Source: Planctomycetota bacterium (lineage in GTDB: Bacteria; Planctomycetota; UBA8742; UBA2392). From it: 64,000 nt of DNA. Where the stretch lies: NCBI GenBank assembly GCA_016722065.1, contig JADKGX010000002.1, positions 744,001-808,000 on the forward strand. Direction: 5' to 3'. The translations under genes and the position numbers were made by a program. Below the pieces are notes generated by a model. It was not told where the DNA came from. It did not search any database and saw nothing but the letters and a program-made list of their open reading frames with translations. Shown piece by piece: positions 44,001-51,777 of this stretch. The number at the start of each line of letters is the position of its first letter. The stretch's first letter is position 1.

Positions 44001-45464
44001 ATGTCTTCAACCTCGGAAGGTTCGCTGCGCCCGACGCGCAAGATTGATCTCGCGGGCCAGATGAAGGACGATTTTCGCGCCCAGTTGCGCCGCAACCCCA
44101 CGCGGGCGCGCGACGACGACCAACGCCTGTCCGCCACGCTGGAACAACGCGGCTTTCGCCTGGAACAACAGCGCCTGCAAGCCATGCAGGCACCCTGGCT
44201 GATTGACCCCAACGCCGTGCGTGAACTGACCCGCAGCGTGCGCGCCATCAGCAGCCTGCTGGAACAGGTGATCCAGCTTGCCCTCAACAGCGTCACCTTC
44301 ATGGAACAAGTCGGCATCTCGCCGAACATTGAAGAATTGGTGCTGAACGATTCGCCGGGCCGGCTTTCCATTGAGTTTGCACGCTACGACTTTATTCCTT
44401 CGCCGGGCGGGCCGCGTTTTCTGGAGTTCAACGTCGACAGCCCGGCCGGGGCCGCCTTTTCCAGCGTGCTGGACACCGAGTTCCAGAAAACCGAAAGCGC
44501 CCGTGAAAGCGGCATGCATTCGCTGTTTCCAAGTGCGCCAACGCTGGACCTTTACTGCGACGCCCTGCTGGCGGCCTATGCCGAAGACGCCCGCGCCACA
44601 GTGGACAAACCCAACGTCGCCATCGTGGATTTCAGTGGCGTAAGCACAACACCCGAACAGGAAATGATCGCCGCCAGCCTTCGCCAGCGCGGCCTGGTGG
44701 CGGAGCTTGTGGACCCGCGCGAGTTTGAGTTCCGCAAGGACGATCGCGGCCTGTACCACAACAATGTGCGCTATCACCTGGTGTGCCGCCGCGTGCTGGT
44801 ACCAGAGTTGGCCCGCCGCCGCGTGCTGGTTTCCCAGTTTCTGTGGGCGCTGCGCCATGGCGACGTGGTGGTGGTGAACCCTGTTCGTTCGCGCATTGCC
44901 AGCAACAAGGGGGTCATGGAGATTTTGACCTCGGCGGCCTTTGAACGGTTCTTTACCCCCGCCGAAAACCAGCTCAAGGCCAGGCTGCTGCCCTGGACGC
45001 GCAAGCTGGTGGCGCGCAAGACTGATTACCTGGGCCGCGATATCGACCTGTTTCAGTTCATTGCCCAGCACCCCGAGAAGCTTGTGTTGAAGCCCGGCGG
45101 CGCCTTTGGCGGGCAGGATGTTGTGTTGGGGCCGTTTGTTGACCGCGACACCTGGCTAAAGGCCCTGGACGAATCCATTCGCCAGGAAGGGGTGGTGCAG
45201 GAATACGTTTCCGTGGCGCGCCACAAGGTGCCGCTGCTGGAAGGCGCAGAGTACGCCGATGTCGACAAATACCTCATCCTGGGCGCCTTTGCCGTGCGCG
45301 GGGAATACGCAGGCTGCATTGGCCGCGTCAGTGACGACCCGGTGGTGAATGTACGCCGCGGCGGCGGGGTGATTCCGGTGCTGGAACTTGGCGGACGCAG
45401 CAAAACCGGGCCGATTGAGGCCGCACGCCCCCGGCGCCGCCGCACCACAGGCCAGAACCCCTGA
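44001..45464 (+). CDS. ATP-grasp-like protein (glutathionylspermidine-synthase-type)
   Basis: 487 residues, cytoplasmic. FARYDFIPSPGGPRFLEFNVDSPAG resembles the pre-ATP-grasp of circularly permuted ligases (R-D-F and E-x-N with ...P.G). The latter half has LVLKPGGAFGGQDVVLGP (an ATP-grasp Lys-Gly loop) and VVQEYVS, with VNPVRSRIASNKGVME. Such enzymes join carboxylates to amines; the substrate is unknown. It starts at an ATG without a clear ribosome-binding sequence; an upstream in-frame TTG at 43977 is less likely. It lies 85 bp before a UbiA-like gene and may share its transcript. Confidence 0.65.
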   Translation: MSSTSEGSLRPTRKIDLAGQMKDDFRAQLRRNPTRARDDDQRLSATLEQRGFRLEQQRLQAMQAPWLIDPNAVRELTRSVRAISSLLEQVIQLALNSVTFMEQVGISPNIEELVLNDSPGRLSIEFARYDFIPSPGGPRFLEFNVDSPAGAAFSSVLDTEFQKTESARESGMHSLFPSAPTLDLYCDALLAAYAEDARATVDKPNVAIVDFSGVSTTPEQEMIAASLRQRGLVAELVDPREFEFRKDDRGLYHNNVRYHLVCRRVLVPELARRRVLVSQFLWALRHGDVVVVNPVRSRIASNKGVMEILTSAAFERFFTPAENQLKARLLPWTRKLVARKTDYLGRDIDLFQFIAQHPEKLVLKPGGAFGGQDVVLGPFVDRDTWLKALDESIRQEGVVQEYVSVARHKVPLLEGAEYADVDKYLILGAFAVRGEYAGCIGRVSDDPVVNVRRGGGVIPVLELGGRSKTGPIEAARPRRRRTTGQNP

Positions 45465-45549
45465 GCCCGTGCCCACGCCAGCCGCCACAGGCGCGGGTTG
45501 TGCCAGGCCCTGGTTTACGCTTCGTTACCACTGCGGATTGAACCCGGGC

Positions 45550-46503
45550 ATGAAACTTCTGCCGATTCTCAAGCTGGTTCGCCTTTCGGCTTTGCCTTCG
45601 GCACTGGCGGACGTCTGCGGCGGCGTGGCGCTGGCAGTCAGCCTTGGGCTGGGTGGGCGCGCGCCCGACAAACTGGGCTGGCTGCTGTTGGCCACAGTGG
45701 GCATCTACCTTGGCGGCATGGCCCTGAATGACGTGCTGCACGCCAGCAAAGACAAGCTGCTTGGCAAGCCGCGCCCGATTGCCCGGGGCGATCTAACGTT
45801 GCGGGTGGCGGTGGCCATCACGCTGGCGTTGTATGCAGCAGGGCTGGTTGGTGCCTGGCTTGCCGGCTGTTTGGTGGCGGCAACGGCGCTGGCGGCGCTT
45901 ACTTTTCTGTACAACTGGCTGGCGCGTGGCCGCCACGATGGCACCAAAGTGGTCCTGCCCTGGCCCATGGCCGGCGCGGGTGTGGCCGTGATTGCGGCCT
46001 GCCGCGGCCTGCACGTGCTGCTGCCGGTGATTGCCTTGAAGCCGCCGGGGCGCGGCCTGGGCGACACGATTGCGCCGCTGTTTGCTGGCTGCGTGTTTGC
46101 CTATTTTGCGCTGGTGACGGTGGTTTCGCTGTTTGAAGACAGCGGCGGCGGCCGACGCGCCCTGCGGCTGGTTTCGCTGCTGCTGCTGCCGGTGGTGCTT
46201 GCCCTGCCACTGTGGGTGATGCTGCGGCCCGGCGCGCCTGAAAGCACGGTTCTGGGGACGCTGTCGCCGCTGTTGATTGGCGCGGGGCTGCTGCTGCTGC
46301 TGTGGCGCGCACTGGACGCGGCGCGGGCCAACCCGATTCCGCCCAAGCTGGGCGCGGTCGTCGGCACCGGCATTCGCGGCGAATGTCTACTGATGGCAAG
46401 TTTCGCGCTGGCGCTGGCGCCGCATCAGCCGTGGTGGGGACTGTGCGCCATGGCCTGCTACCCGCTGGCCAGGCTGCTGGCGCGCTGGATCAGCCCGACA
46501 TGA
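45550..46503 (+). CDS. UbiA-family prenyltransferase-like membrane protein
   Basis: 317 residues with eight or nine membrane helices. The first loop reads MALNDVLHASKDKLLGKPRP, the site of the NDxxDxxxD prenyl-diphosphate motif, but the middle Asp is His (NDVLHASKD). RPIARGDLTL follows as in the EboC-like group of UbiA proteins. It would attach a prenyl chain or act on a related aromatic or sugar acceptor; the changed Asp leaves activity open. The ATG at 45550 is the first after the preceding stop in this frame. It converges with argB. Confidence 0.85.
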   Translation: MKLLPILKLVRLSALPSALADVCGGVALAVSLGLGGRAPDKLGWLLLATVGIYLGGMALNDVLHASKDKLLGKPRPIARGDLTLRVAVAITLALYAAGLVGAWLAGCLVAATALAALTFLYNWLARGRHDGTKVVLPWPMAGAGVAVIAACRGLHVLLPVIALKPPGRGLGDTIAPLFAGCVFAYFALVTVVSLFEDSGGGRRALRLVSLLLLPVVLALPLWVMLRPGAPESTVLGTLSPLLIGAGLLLLLWRALDAARANPIPPKLGAVVGTGIRGECLLMASFALALAPHQPWWGLCAMACYPLARLLARWISPT

Positions 46504-46504
46504 G

Positions 46505-46552
46505 GGTTCAGGTTCGGGTTCGGGTTCAGGTTCAGGTTCAGGTTCAGGTTCA
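46505..46552 (+). repeat. Eight tandem GGTTCA/GGTTCG hexamers
   Basis: Eight copies of GGTTCR in a row between the stop of the UbiA-like gene and the stop of argB. The complementary strand matches EP-coding repeats (CCTGAACCTGAA) used in neighbouring proteins. Confidence 0.9.
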
Positions 46553-46570
46553 AGGCTTTTTGGTGCTGCA

Positions 46571-47485
46571 TCAACCGCGCTCTAGATATTCCTTCTCGGC
46601 GGCGGCGTCGATGATCATGGTGCCTTTGCCCTTGAGCGTGAACACTTCTGTCAGCAGCGAGTGCGGCACCAGCCCGTTGATCAAGTGCGCGCGCTTGACG
46701 CCCCCGCGCACAGCCGCAATCACCCCCTGCAACTTCGGGATCATGCCCTTGGTGATCGTGCCCGATTTCATCAGGTCTTCGGCCTGGGGAACTGTCAGGT
46801 ACACATAGCGGCTTTCGGGGTCCTTCACGTCGCGCAGCACGCCGTTGGTGTTACTCAAGACAATCAGCTTCTCGGCCTGCATTTCGGCGGCCAGCGTGCA
46901 CGCCACGGTATCGGCGTTGATGTTCAACACATGGCCTTCGTCGTCGCAGGCCAGCGGGCTAAGCACCGGCACATAGCGATTCTCGACCAGCGTGCGAATC
47001 AACGCCGGGTTGCAATCGCGAATATCGCCCACGTTCTTGAAATCGACCATTGTCTGCTGGCCGGTTTCCGGATCCAGCATTTCCTTGGGCGGGCGCTTGG
47101 TGGCGGAAAGCACCTCGCCATCCAGACCGCTCAAACCCACCGGCAGCACGCCCGCGCGGCGCACAGCGGCCAGAATGTCGGTGTTGATGGAACCAGCAAA
47201 CACCATCTTGGCCATTTCCAGCGTGGCGTCGTCGGTGATGCGGCGTCCGGCGACCTTTTCGGATTTGACGCCCATCTTGCTGCTGACTTCGTCCAGTTGG
47301 GGCCCGCCGCCATGCACGACCACCGGGCGAATGCCCAGTTGCGCAATCATGGCGATGTCCTGGGCAAATAGTTCCAGCGCTTCGGGGGTCTTGGCGATTT
47401 CACCGCCAACCTTGACCACGAAGACTTTTTCGCGGTAGCGCTTGAGATAAGGAAGCGCCTGCAACAGCACAGAAACGTCATCCAT
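46571..47485 (-). CDS. argB: Acetylglutamate kinase
   Basis: Phosphorylates N-acetylglutamate, the committed step of arginine synthesis. The 304 residues include VFVVKVGGEIAKT (ATP-binding Lys-x-Gly-Gly), VVVHGGGPQLDEV (N-acetylglutamate site), GLSGLDG and LNINADTVA and the C-terminal GGVKRAHLINGLVPHSLL. An N-terminal helix before the first strand (VLLQALPYLKRYREK) is the feature of the arginine-inhibited hexameric form, so feedback control is likely. The ATG at 47485 is preferred because upstream codons are repeat-derived. No other arg genes lie nearby. Confidence 0.97.
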   Translation of the reverse strand: MDDVSVLLQALPYLKRYREKVFVVKVGGEIAKTPEALELFAQDIAMIAQLGIRPVVVHGGGPQLDEVSSKMGVKSEKVAGRRITDDATLEMAKMVFAGSINTDILAAVRRAGVLPVGLSGLDGEVLSATKRPPKEMLDPETGQQTMVDFKNVGDIRDCNPALIRTLVENRYVPVLSPLACDDEGHVLNINADTVACTLAAEMQAEKLIVLSNTNGVLRDVKDPESRYVYLTVPQAEDLMKSGTITKGMIPKLQGVIAAVRGGVKRAHLINGLVPHSLLTEVFTLKGKGTMIIDAAAEKEYLERG

Positions 47486-47626
47486 CACACGGCCCCTGCA
47501 TTGGGCCGCTGATTGTGAAATGTGCGCCGGCAATTGAAAGCCCATCGCTGAAAACCCGGCCGCGGGCAGGAGGAATCCCCCGGCAAACGCCCGCCAGCCC
47601 CGCCAGCCCGCACTGGCGTAACGAAA

Positions 47627-47756
47627 GGCAACGGCTTTGCCGCGGATGGACACGGATAACGACGGATCGGCACAGATAAACCCCGACCAATCACATCACA
47701 AAAACAACAGCCCGGCACGGGAGTGCCCGGGGTCGCGGCACCGCCGCGACGTCCGC
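47627..47756 (+). repeat. 130-bp direct repeat, copy 1
   Basis: Begins GGCAACGGC, contains CACGGATAACGACGGATCGG, CACAGATAAACCCCGACC and the hairpin-like GCCCGGCACGGGAGTGCCCGG, and ends GCCGCGACGTCCGC. Copy 2 follows after 23 bp. Confidence 0.95.
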
Positions 47757-47779
47757 CTGCGTGCACTGGAGCAACGAAC

Positions 47780-47910
47780 GGCAACGGCCTTGCCACGGAT
47801 GGACACGGATAACGACGGATCGGCACAGATAAACCCCGACCAATCACATCACAAAATACAGCAGCCCGGCACGGGAGTGCCGGGGGTCGCGGCACCGCCG
47901 CGACGTCCGC
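47780..47910 (+). repeat. 131-bp direct repeat, copy 2
   Basis: Same unit as 47627-47756 with few differences (for example CCACGG for CCGCGG, CAAAATACAGC for CAAAAACAAC). Neither copy has a conserved reading frame. Confidence 0.95.
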
Positions 47911-47926
47911 AAGGGCTGCGGCGACG

Positions 47927-48318
47927 GCAACGGCATGAATCACAGGTGAACACCCACAAACACGTCGCGTTGCGACACTCAGGCACCTTTCTGCGCAACT
48001 GGCTGGGCCTGAATCGACGGGCAACTGGGCTGGCGCCGGGTTTTGCCGGCGTCGATCTGTGTTCCTCCGTGTGAATCTGTGGAACAAGGTCGTTGCCCTT
48101 GGAACCTTGGTGAATCAAGGTTGCCGCCGACCCCACCCTTGCGGGCGGGGCTGTCACGGCGCGCAACCAACCATCGGCGTCTTTGGCATTCGCGGGCGGC
48201 ATTCATCCCGCCCGGCCGTCGTTGCCGCCACGGCGACAACACTGCCCCCAACTCTCCACAACGTTGCCGCCCGCCCGGTTGCGCACTATACCCTTGCGCA
48301 ACCGCCACTGAGGGCCCT
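47927..48318. other. Repeat-rich spacer before the transketolase gene
   Basis: Holds fragments of the family repeats (CACAGGTGAACACCC; CTCCGTGTGAATCTGTGG near 48066; CTTGCGGGCGGGG near 48138) and no convincing gene. No promoter is recognisable by eye. Confidence 0.6.
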
Positions 48319-49176
48319 ATGACATCAGCCACCATGAACGCGCCGACCCTGACACCCGAACTCAAGACCCAGCTCACGGAAACCGCGCGCAAGCTGCGCA
48401 TTGAAGTCATCAAGATGCTGGCCCGGGCCGGTTCGGGCCACCCCGGCGGAAGCCTGGGAATGGCCGATGTTTTCACGGCCCTGTACTTCGGCGGCTTTGT
48501 CAACCACGACGCGCGCAAACCACAGTGGGAGGACCGCGACCGCGTGGTTCTCAGCAACGGACACATCTGCCCCATTCTGTACGCCGCGCTGGCCCAATGC
48601 GGGTACTTCCCCATGCAGTGGCTTGCCGATCTGCGCAAGATTGATTCCCACCTGCAAGGCCACCCGGCCATGAACAAAACCCCAGGCGTGGAACTTTCCA
48701 CCGGCAGCCTGGGCCACGGCGTGTGCGGCGCACTGGGAATGGCGCTTTCACTGCGCGCGGGCGGCCGCAACCAGCGCGTGTTTGCCCTGCTGGGCGACGG
48801 CGAGTTGCAGGAAGGCCTGCCCTGGGAAGCCTTCATGGCCGCAGCCCATTACAAGGCCGACAACCTGTGCATCATCATTGACCGCAACGACGCCCAGATT
48901 GACGGCCGCACTGTCGATGTAATGAACATTGACCCGCTGGACCACAAACTGCGCGCCTTTGGCTTTCACGTTGTCAGCATCAGCGGCCACAGTTTTGAGC
49001 AGATTTTTGCGGCCCTGAATGAAGCAGCAGCCACCAAGGGCCGGCCCACGGCGATTATCGCCAACACAATCATGGGCAAGGGTGTCAGCTACATGGAAAA
49101 AGACGGCTACAAGTGGCACGGCAAAACACCCAACGCCGAACAAGCAGCCATAGCCCTCAAGGAACTAGGCGCCTAA
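48319..49176 (+). CDS. Transketolase, N-terminal (TPP pyrophosphate-binding) subunit
   Basis: 285 residues equal to the first half of a transketolase. SGHPGGSLGMADV, STGSLGHGV and the TPP motif GDGELQEGLPWEA with IIIDRNDAQIDG are present. Split transketolases pair it with a C-terminal (pyrimidine-binding) subunit in the non-oxidative pentose phosphate and Calvin-type carbon shuffling, but that gene is absent from the window: a repeat-rich 350-bp spacer and an unrelated gene come next. ATG at 48319 follows GAGGGC; 48334 is an alternative in-frame ATG. Confidence 0.93.
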   Translation: MTSATMNAPTLTPELKTQLTETARKLRIEVIKMLARAGSGHPGGSLGMADVFTALYFGGFVNHDARKPQWEDRDRVVLSNGHICPILYAALAQCGYFPMQWLADLRKIDSHLQGHPAMNKTPGVELSTGSLGHGVCGALGMALSLRAGGRNQRVFALLGDGELQEGLPWEAFMAAAHYKADNLCIIIDRNDAQIDGRTVDVMNIDPLDHKLRAFGFHVVSISGHSFEQIFAALNEAAATKGRPTAIIANTIMGKGVSYMEKDGYKWHGKTPNAEQAAIALKELGA

Positions 49177-49206
49177 GCCAGTCCATCGGTCCGGCAAGCA
49201 AAGGCA

Positions 49207-49260
49207 GACCCAACAATCCTGCAGGGCAAGCAGTGGGTAGGCCCGACAATCCTGTCGGGC
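49207..49260. repeat. Dispersed palindromes ACCCAACAATCCTGCAGGGC and GCCCGACAATCCTGTCGGGC
   Basis: The second (49241-49260) is a perfect 8-bp palindrome with a 4-nt centre, matching 7736-7755 in the aspS hairpin; the first (49207-49226) is a worn copy. Confidence 0.8.
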
Positions 49261-49271
49261 AGGCCGACCAC

Positions 49272-49292
49272 GGGCGGGGATAAACCCCGCCC
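49272..49292. repeat. GC hairpin GGGCGGGG-ATAAA-CCCCGCCC
   Basis: Perfect 8-bp stem, 5-nt loop, after the transketolase gene. It could terminate it, but no T run follows. Confidence 0.7.
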
Positions 49293-49310
49293 CTACAAGC
49301 CGCCGGGTTC

Positions 49311-49444
49311 GATCCGTGGTTATCCGGGGCCGTTCCGTGGTTATCCGGGGTTCGATCTGAGGGTCGTTCCGTGGTTATCTGTGTCTATCCGTGTTTATCC
49401 GTGGTTAAGGCCGTTAGCCGTAAGCCGTTAGCCCCTAGCCCCCA
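49311..49444 (+). repeat. CCGTGGTTATCC-type repeats and GCCGTTAGCC tail
   Basis: Several copies of CCGTGGTTATCCG or TCCGTGTTTATCC (49314-49407), then CCGTTAGCCGTAAGCCGTTAG and CCCTAGCC units to 49444. No gene is recognised here. Confidence 0.8.
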
Positions 49445-49532
49445 TCCCCAACCCCATTTTCATCACCCTGCCGACCCGCTTCCCGCCGCCTTTTCTCTCG
49501 AATTTGTCGCTTGGGGTGTCCCCCAACGCGCC

Positions 49533-50441
49533 ATGTTTCGGGAGCCTGTCTTGCTCGAACACGACATTCCACCTGTCCTGAACGCACACATCGAATACTG
49601 GCGCAACCGGTGCAAGGACGGCTCACGCCCTAAGGTTGTCTCCAAGGAAATGCTGATTCCCTGGTGCAGCACCGACACCCCGCCCGGCGAGCCGGCCTTC
49701 AAACCCGAAGACCCCTGGCAGGCCGAAGCCGAGACGCTCAACGAGAAAGCCCAGCGCGAACACCTGGCCCGCCTGCAACTGTGCGTAGATTTTCACCAGC
49801 AGATGCTCAAGGCCGGACTCGCCCAGTTGCAAGCCAACGCGACAAGCGAAGCCAAAGCCGCGCAAGAACCGGAACCTGCCCCTGAACCTGCACCCGAACC
49901 TGCACCTGAACCTGAACCTGCACCCGCCCCCAAGCGCGTTCGCCTGGCCAACCCGCAAATCAAGCCGCTGTCGATTCTCACACTGGCGGCGCGTTCGGCC
50001 AAAGAGTTGCCCAAGGCCTCGGCGGAGTTGCTTGACGCCCAGCTCAAGCACAATCGCGTGGCCGCCGATGCCCAGATGCGGCGTGATTTCATGCTCGATC
50101 GCGCCGTCGCCATCGTAACCGACACGATGATGCACATGGACGACACCTTCAAAGAAGTCGGCTTTGGCAACTGGATGCCGTTTCGCTTTCCGGACCAGTG
50201 GCTCATGTTCGGCGGCGTGATGCAGCGCGTGCTGGCGGCGCACGGTTTGATGCACGCCGACACGCCCGAGGCCTACAAAAGGCTGCTGGAAGAAACCCCG
50301 CCGATCACAGAAATCGCAGAAGGAGCGCTGATTCCGCCCCAAAGCATAGGCCAGGGTTTCCGGGCCCGCGAGCTGCCAACCTTCAAGGCACTGATCGCAA
50401 GAATCATGGACATCAGGGCCAATCGAGGCCCACCCAAATGA
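49533..50441 (+). CDS. Hypothetical protein with EPAP repeat linker
   Basis: 302 residues, cytoplasmic. A first part with VLNAHIEYWRNR and an acid-rich region precede a linker of about 20 residues of EPAP/EPEP repeats, then a basic, helical second part (RSAKELPKASAELLDAQLKHN, then VTDTMMHMDD and NWMPFRFPDQWLMFGG). The arrangement of helices near 190-260 recalls uncharacterised bacterial proteins; I cannot assign a family. The ATG at 49533 is chosen since upstream in-frame codons translate repeats. The linker DNA is a tandem hexamer-like CCTGAA/CCTGCA. Confidence 0.65.
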   Translation: MFREPVLLEHDIPPVLNAHIEYWRNRCKDGSRPKVVSKEMLIPWCSTDTPPGEPAFKPEDPWQAEAETLNEKAQREHLARLQLCVDFHQQMLKAGLAQLQANATSEAKAAQEPEPAPEPAPEPAPEPEPAPAPKRVRLANPQIKPLSILTLAARSAKELPKASAELLDAQLKHNRVAADAQMRRDFMLDRAVAIVTDTMMHMDDTFKEVGFGNWMPFRFPDQWLMFGGVMQRVLAAHGLMHADTPEAYKRLLEETPPITEIAEGALIPPQSIGQGFRARELPTFKALIARIMDIRANRGPPK

Positions 50442-50466
50442 TCGCCTATTGACAAGTCAAGACCAG

Positions 50467-50486
50467 CCCCGCCCGCAAGGGCGGGG
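50467..50486. repeat. GC hairpin CCCCGCCC-GCAA-GGGCGGGG
   Basis: Perfect 8-bp stem, followed by GGCGACGGCACC: a third copy of the repeat head seen at 23454 and 41075. Confidence 0.75.
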
Positions 50487-50585
50487 GCGACGGCACCTTG
50501 ATGAATCAATTCAAGGCAACGGCGTTCAGCCACGGATGACACGGATAAACACGGATCAACACGGATCAGCATTTGGGTGACATTT

Positions 50586-50840
50586 GGGTGTGCCCGACAA
50601 TCCTGTCGGGCTGCTTTGGCTGGCGTGCCTATGGGTGTCAACGGTACCGCCGTCCCCAGCCTTGCGGCTGGGGCTGCAACGGCTGGGTGGCAATGGGTGG
50701 GCCCGACAATCTTGTCGGGCTGCTTTGGCTGGCATGCCTATGGGTGTCGACGGTACCGCCGTCCCCAGCCTTGCGGCTGGGGCTGCAACGGCTGGGTGGC
50801 ATTGGGTGGGCCCGACAATCTTGTCTGGCTGCATTGGTCG
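50586..50840 (+). repeat. 109-bp tandem repeat, 2.3 copies
   Basis: Copies at 50586-50694 and 50695-50803 and a partial third from 50804. Each unit holds the palindrome GCCCGACAATCTTGTCGGGC (or near) and a second hairpin CCCCAGCC-TTG-CGGCTGGGG. The period of 109 is not a multiple of three and frames differ between copies, so it is not coding. Confidence 0.93.
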
Positions 50841-50959
50841 CCCAGGATTGTCCGACCTGCCCACAACCACCCCCAACCCTGCCCTGCCTGCTTGGCAAGT
50901 GTGTCAGGAAAAGTGGAATTCTTGTGCACAGATGCTGGCGCGGGTGTGCCATGTGTCTG

Positions 50960-51069
50960 TATGATGGCCCGCAGTAAAGCGTCGCAGTACCCCTCTCACA
51001 TGTTGTTGGATGGGACAGCGATACCAAAAAGGGCCGGTGTTACCGCGCCCTGAAACATGGAGTTGTTTT
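50960..51069 (+). promoter_or_regulatory. Conserved leader of cold-shock gene 1
   Basis: A -10-like TATGAT (50960-50965) begins a region ending at the ATG at 51070. It shares blocks CAGTAA, GTTGT, GATGGG, AGCG, GGGCCGG and ACCGCGCCC in the same order with the leader of gene 2 (51398-51509). A structured mRNA leader as in cspA is suggested. Confidence 0.65.
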
Positions 51070-51273
51070 ATGGCTACAGGTGCTGTGAAGTGGTTCAACG
51101 ATGAAAAGGGCTACGGATTCATTACCCCCGATGACGGTGGCGCCGACCTTTTCGTGCACTATTCCTCGATCAAGGCTGATGGCTTCAAGTCCCTCAAGGA
51201 GGGGCAGAAGGTTCAGTTCGACATCGGCCAGGGCAAAAAGGGCCCGGCAGCGGAAAACGTTCACCCGGTCTAA
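51070..51273 (+). CDS. Cold-shock protein (CspA family)
   Basis: 67 residues, single-stranded nucleic-acid-binding OB fold that melts mRNA structure in the cold. RNP1 appears as KGYGFI and RNP2 as [25 protein letters not shown] is the family signature. The ATG at 51070 is at the conserved MxTGxVKWFN start. It is nearly identical to the second gene at 51510, indicating a recent duplication, and followed by its own terminator. Both genes have about 105-base leaders with shared blocks. Confidence 0.97.
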   Translation: MATGAVKWFNDEKGYGFITPDDGGADLFVHYSSIKADGFKSLKEGQKVQFDIGQGKKGPAAENVHPV

Positions 51274-51291
51274 GTGACCTTGAAACCACAA

Positions 51292-51317
51292 CAGACGCCC
51301 GCTTGCGCGGGCGTCTG
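51292..51317 (+). terminator. Terminator of cold-shock gene 1
   Basis: CAGACGCCCGC-TTGC-GCGGGCGTCTG, an 11-bp perfect stem followed by CGCGTTTTG. Confidence 0.85.
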
Positions 51318-51397
51318 CGCGTTTTGGGCAATTTCCTGCCACGCAAAATTCCGCATTTCCGTGCAATTTCGCATGGCGGTTCGCTTTTGACTCTCCC

Positions 51398-51509
51398 TAT
51401 CATGTGCCGCCAGTAACAGTGGCGCCACTCCACTTGCAGCGTTGTCAGATGGGGAGCGCAATCCAATCGGGCCGGCTTGACCGCGCCCACGAAAAGCAGG
51501 AGCAGTAGT
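51398..51509 (+). promoter_or_regulatory. Conserved leader of cold-shock gene 2
   Basis: TATCAT (51398-51403) resembles a -10 box; CAGTAA (51411-51416), GTTGTCAGATGGGG and GGGCCGG...ACCGCGCCC follow, paralleling the leader of gene 1. AGGAG lies 7 bases before the ATG at 51510. Confidence 0.65.
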
Positions 51510-51713
51510 ATGCCGACAGGTAAAGTGAAATGGTTCAACGATGAAAAGGGCTTCGGCTTCATTACGCCGGACGACGGAGGCGCGGACTTGTTCGTCCACT
51601 ATTCCTCGATTGTGTCCGACGGCTTCAAGTCGCTGAAGGAAGGCCAGAAGGTCTCCTTTGAAATCGGCCAGGGCAAGAAGGGCCCTGCCGCGGAAAAGGT
51701 CAAACCGGCCTAG
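51510..51713 (+). CDS. Cold-shock protein (CspA family), paralog
   Basis: 67 residues with the same OB-fold signature as the gene 240 bp upstream ([25 protein letters not shown]), differing mainly in the last third ([11 protein letters not shown]). Two tandem csp paralogs with matching leaders are probably induced together. A good AGGAG precedes the ATG and a strong terminator with a T6 run follows. Confidence 0.97.
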   Translation: MPTGKVKWFNDEKGFGFITPDDGGADLFVHYSSIVSDGFKSLKEGQKVSFEIGQGKKGPAAEKVKPA

Positions 51714-51731
51714 TCCGACAACCAAAACAGA

Positions 51732-51766
51732 ACAGACGCCCGTGCAAGCGGGCGTCTGTGTTTTTT
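51732..51766 (+). terminator. Terminator of cold-shock gene 2
   Basis: ACAGACGCCCG/CGGGCGTCTGT stem (11 bp, 6-nt loop TGCAAG) followed by GTTTTTT. It is close in sequence to the gene 1 terminator. Confidence 0.93.
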
Positions 51767-51777
51767 ACCGGCGCCAG

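Noticed and set aside
47637..48074. 145-residue open frame across the 130-bp direct repeats
   Set aside because: Translation merely repeats the repeat DNA (MDTDNDGSAQ twice); no independent support.
50586..50840. CRISPR array
   Set aside because: Units are 109 bp without spacers, too few and too long; no cas genes nearby.
50577..51053. Overlapping open frames across the 109-bp tandem repeat
   Set aside because: Period not divisible by three, so frames differ between copies; no ribosome-binding sequence or family signature.
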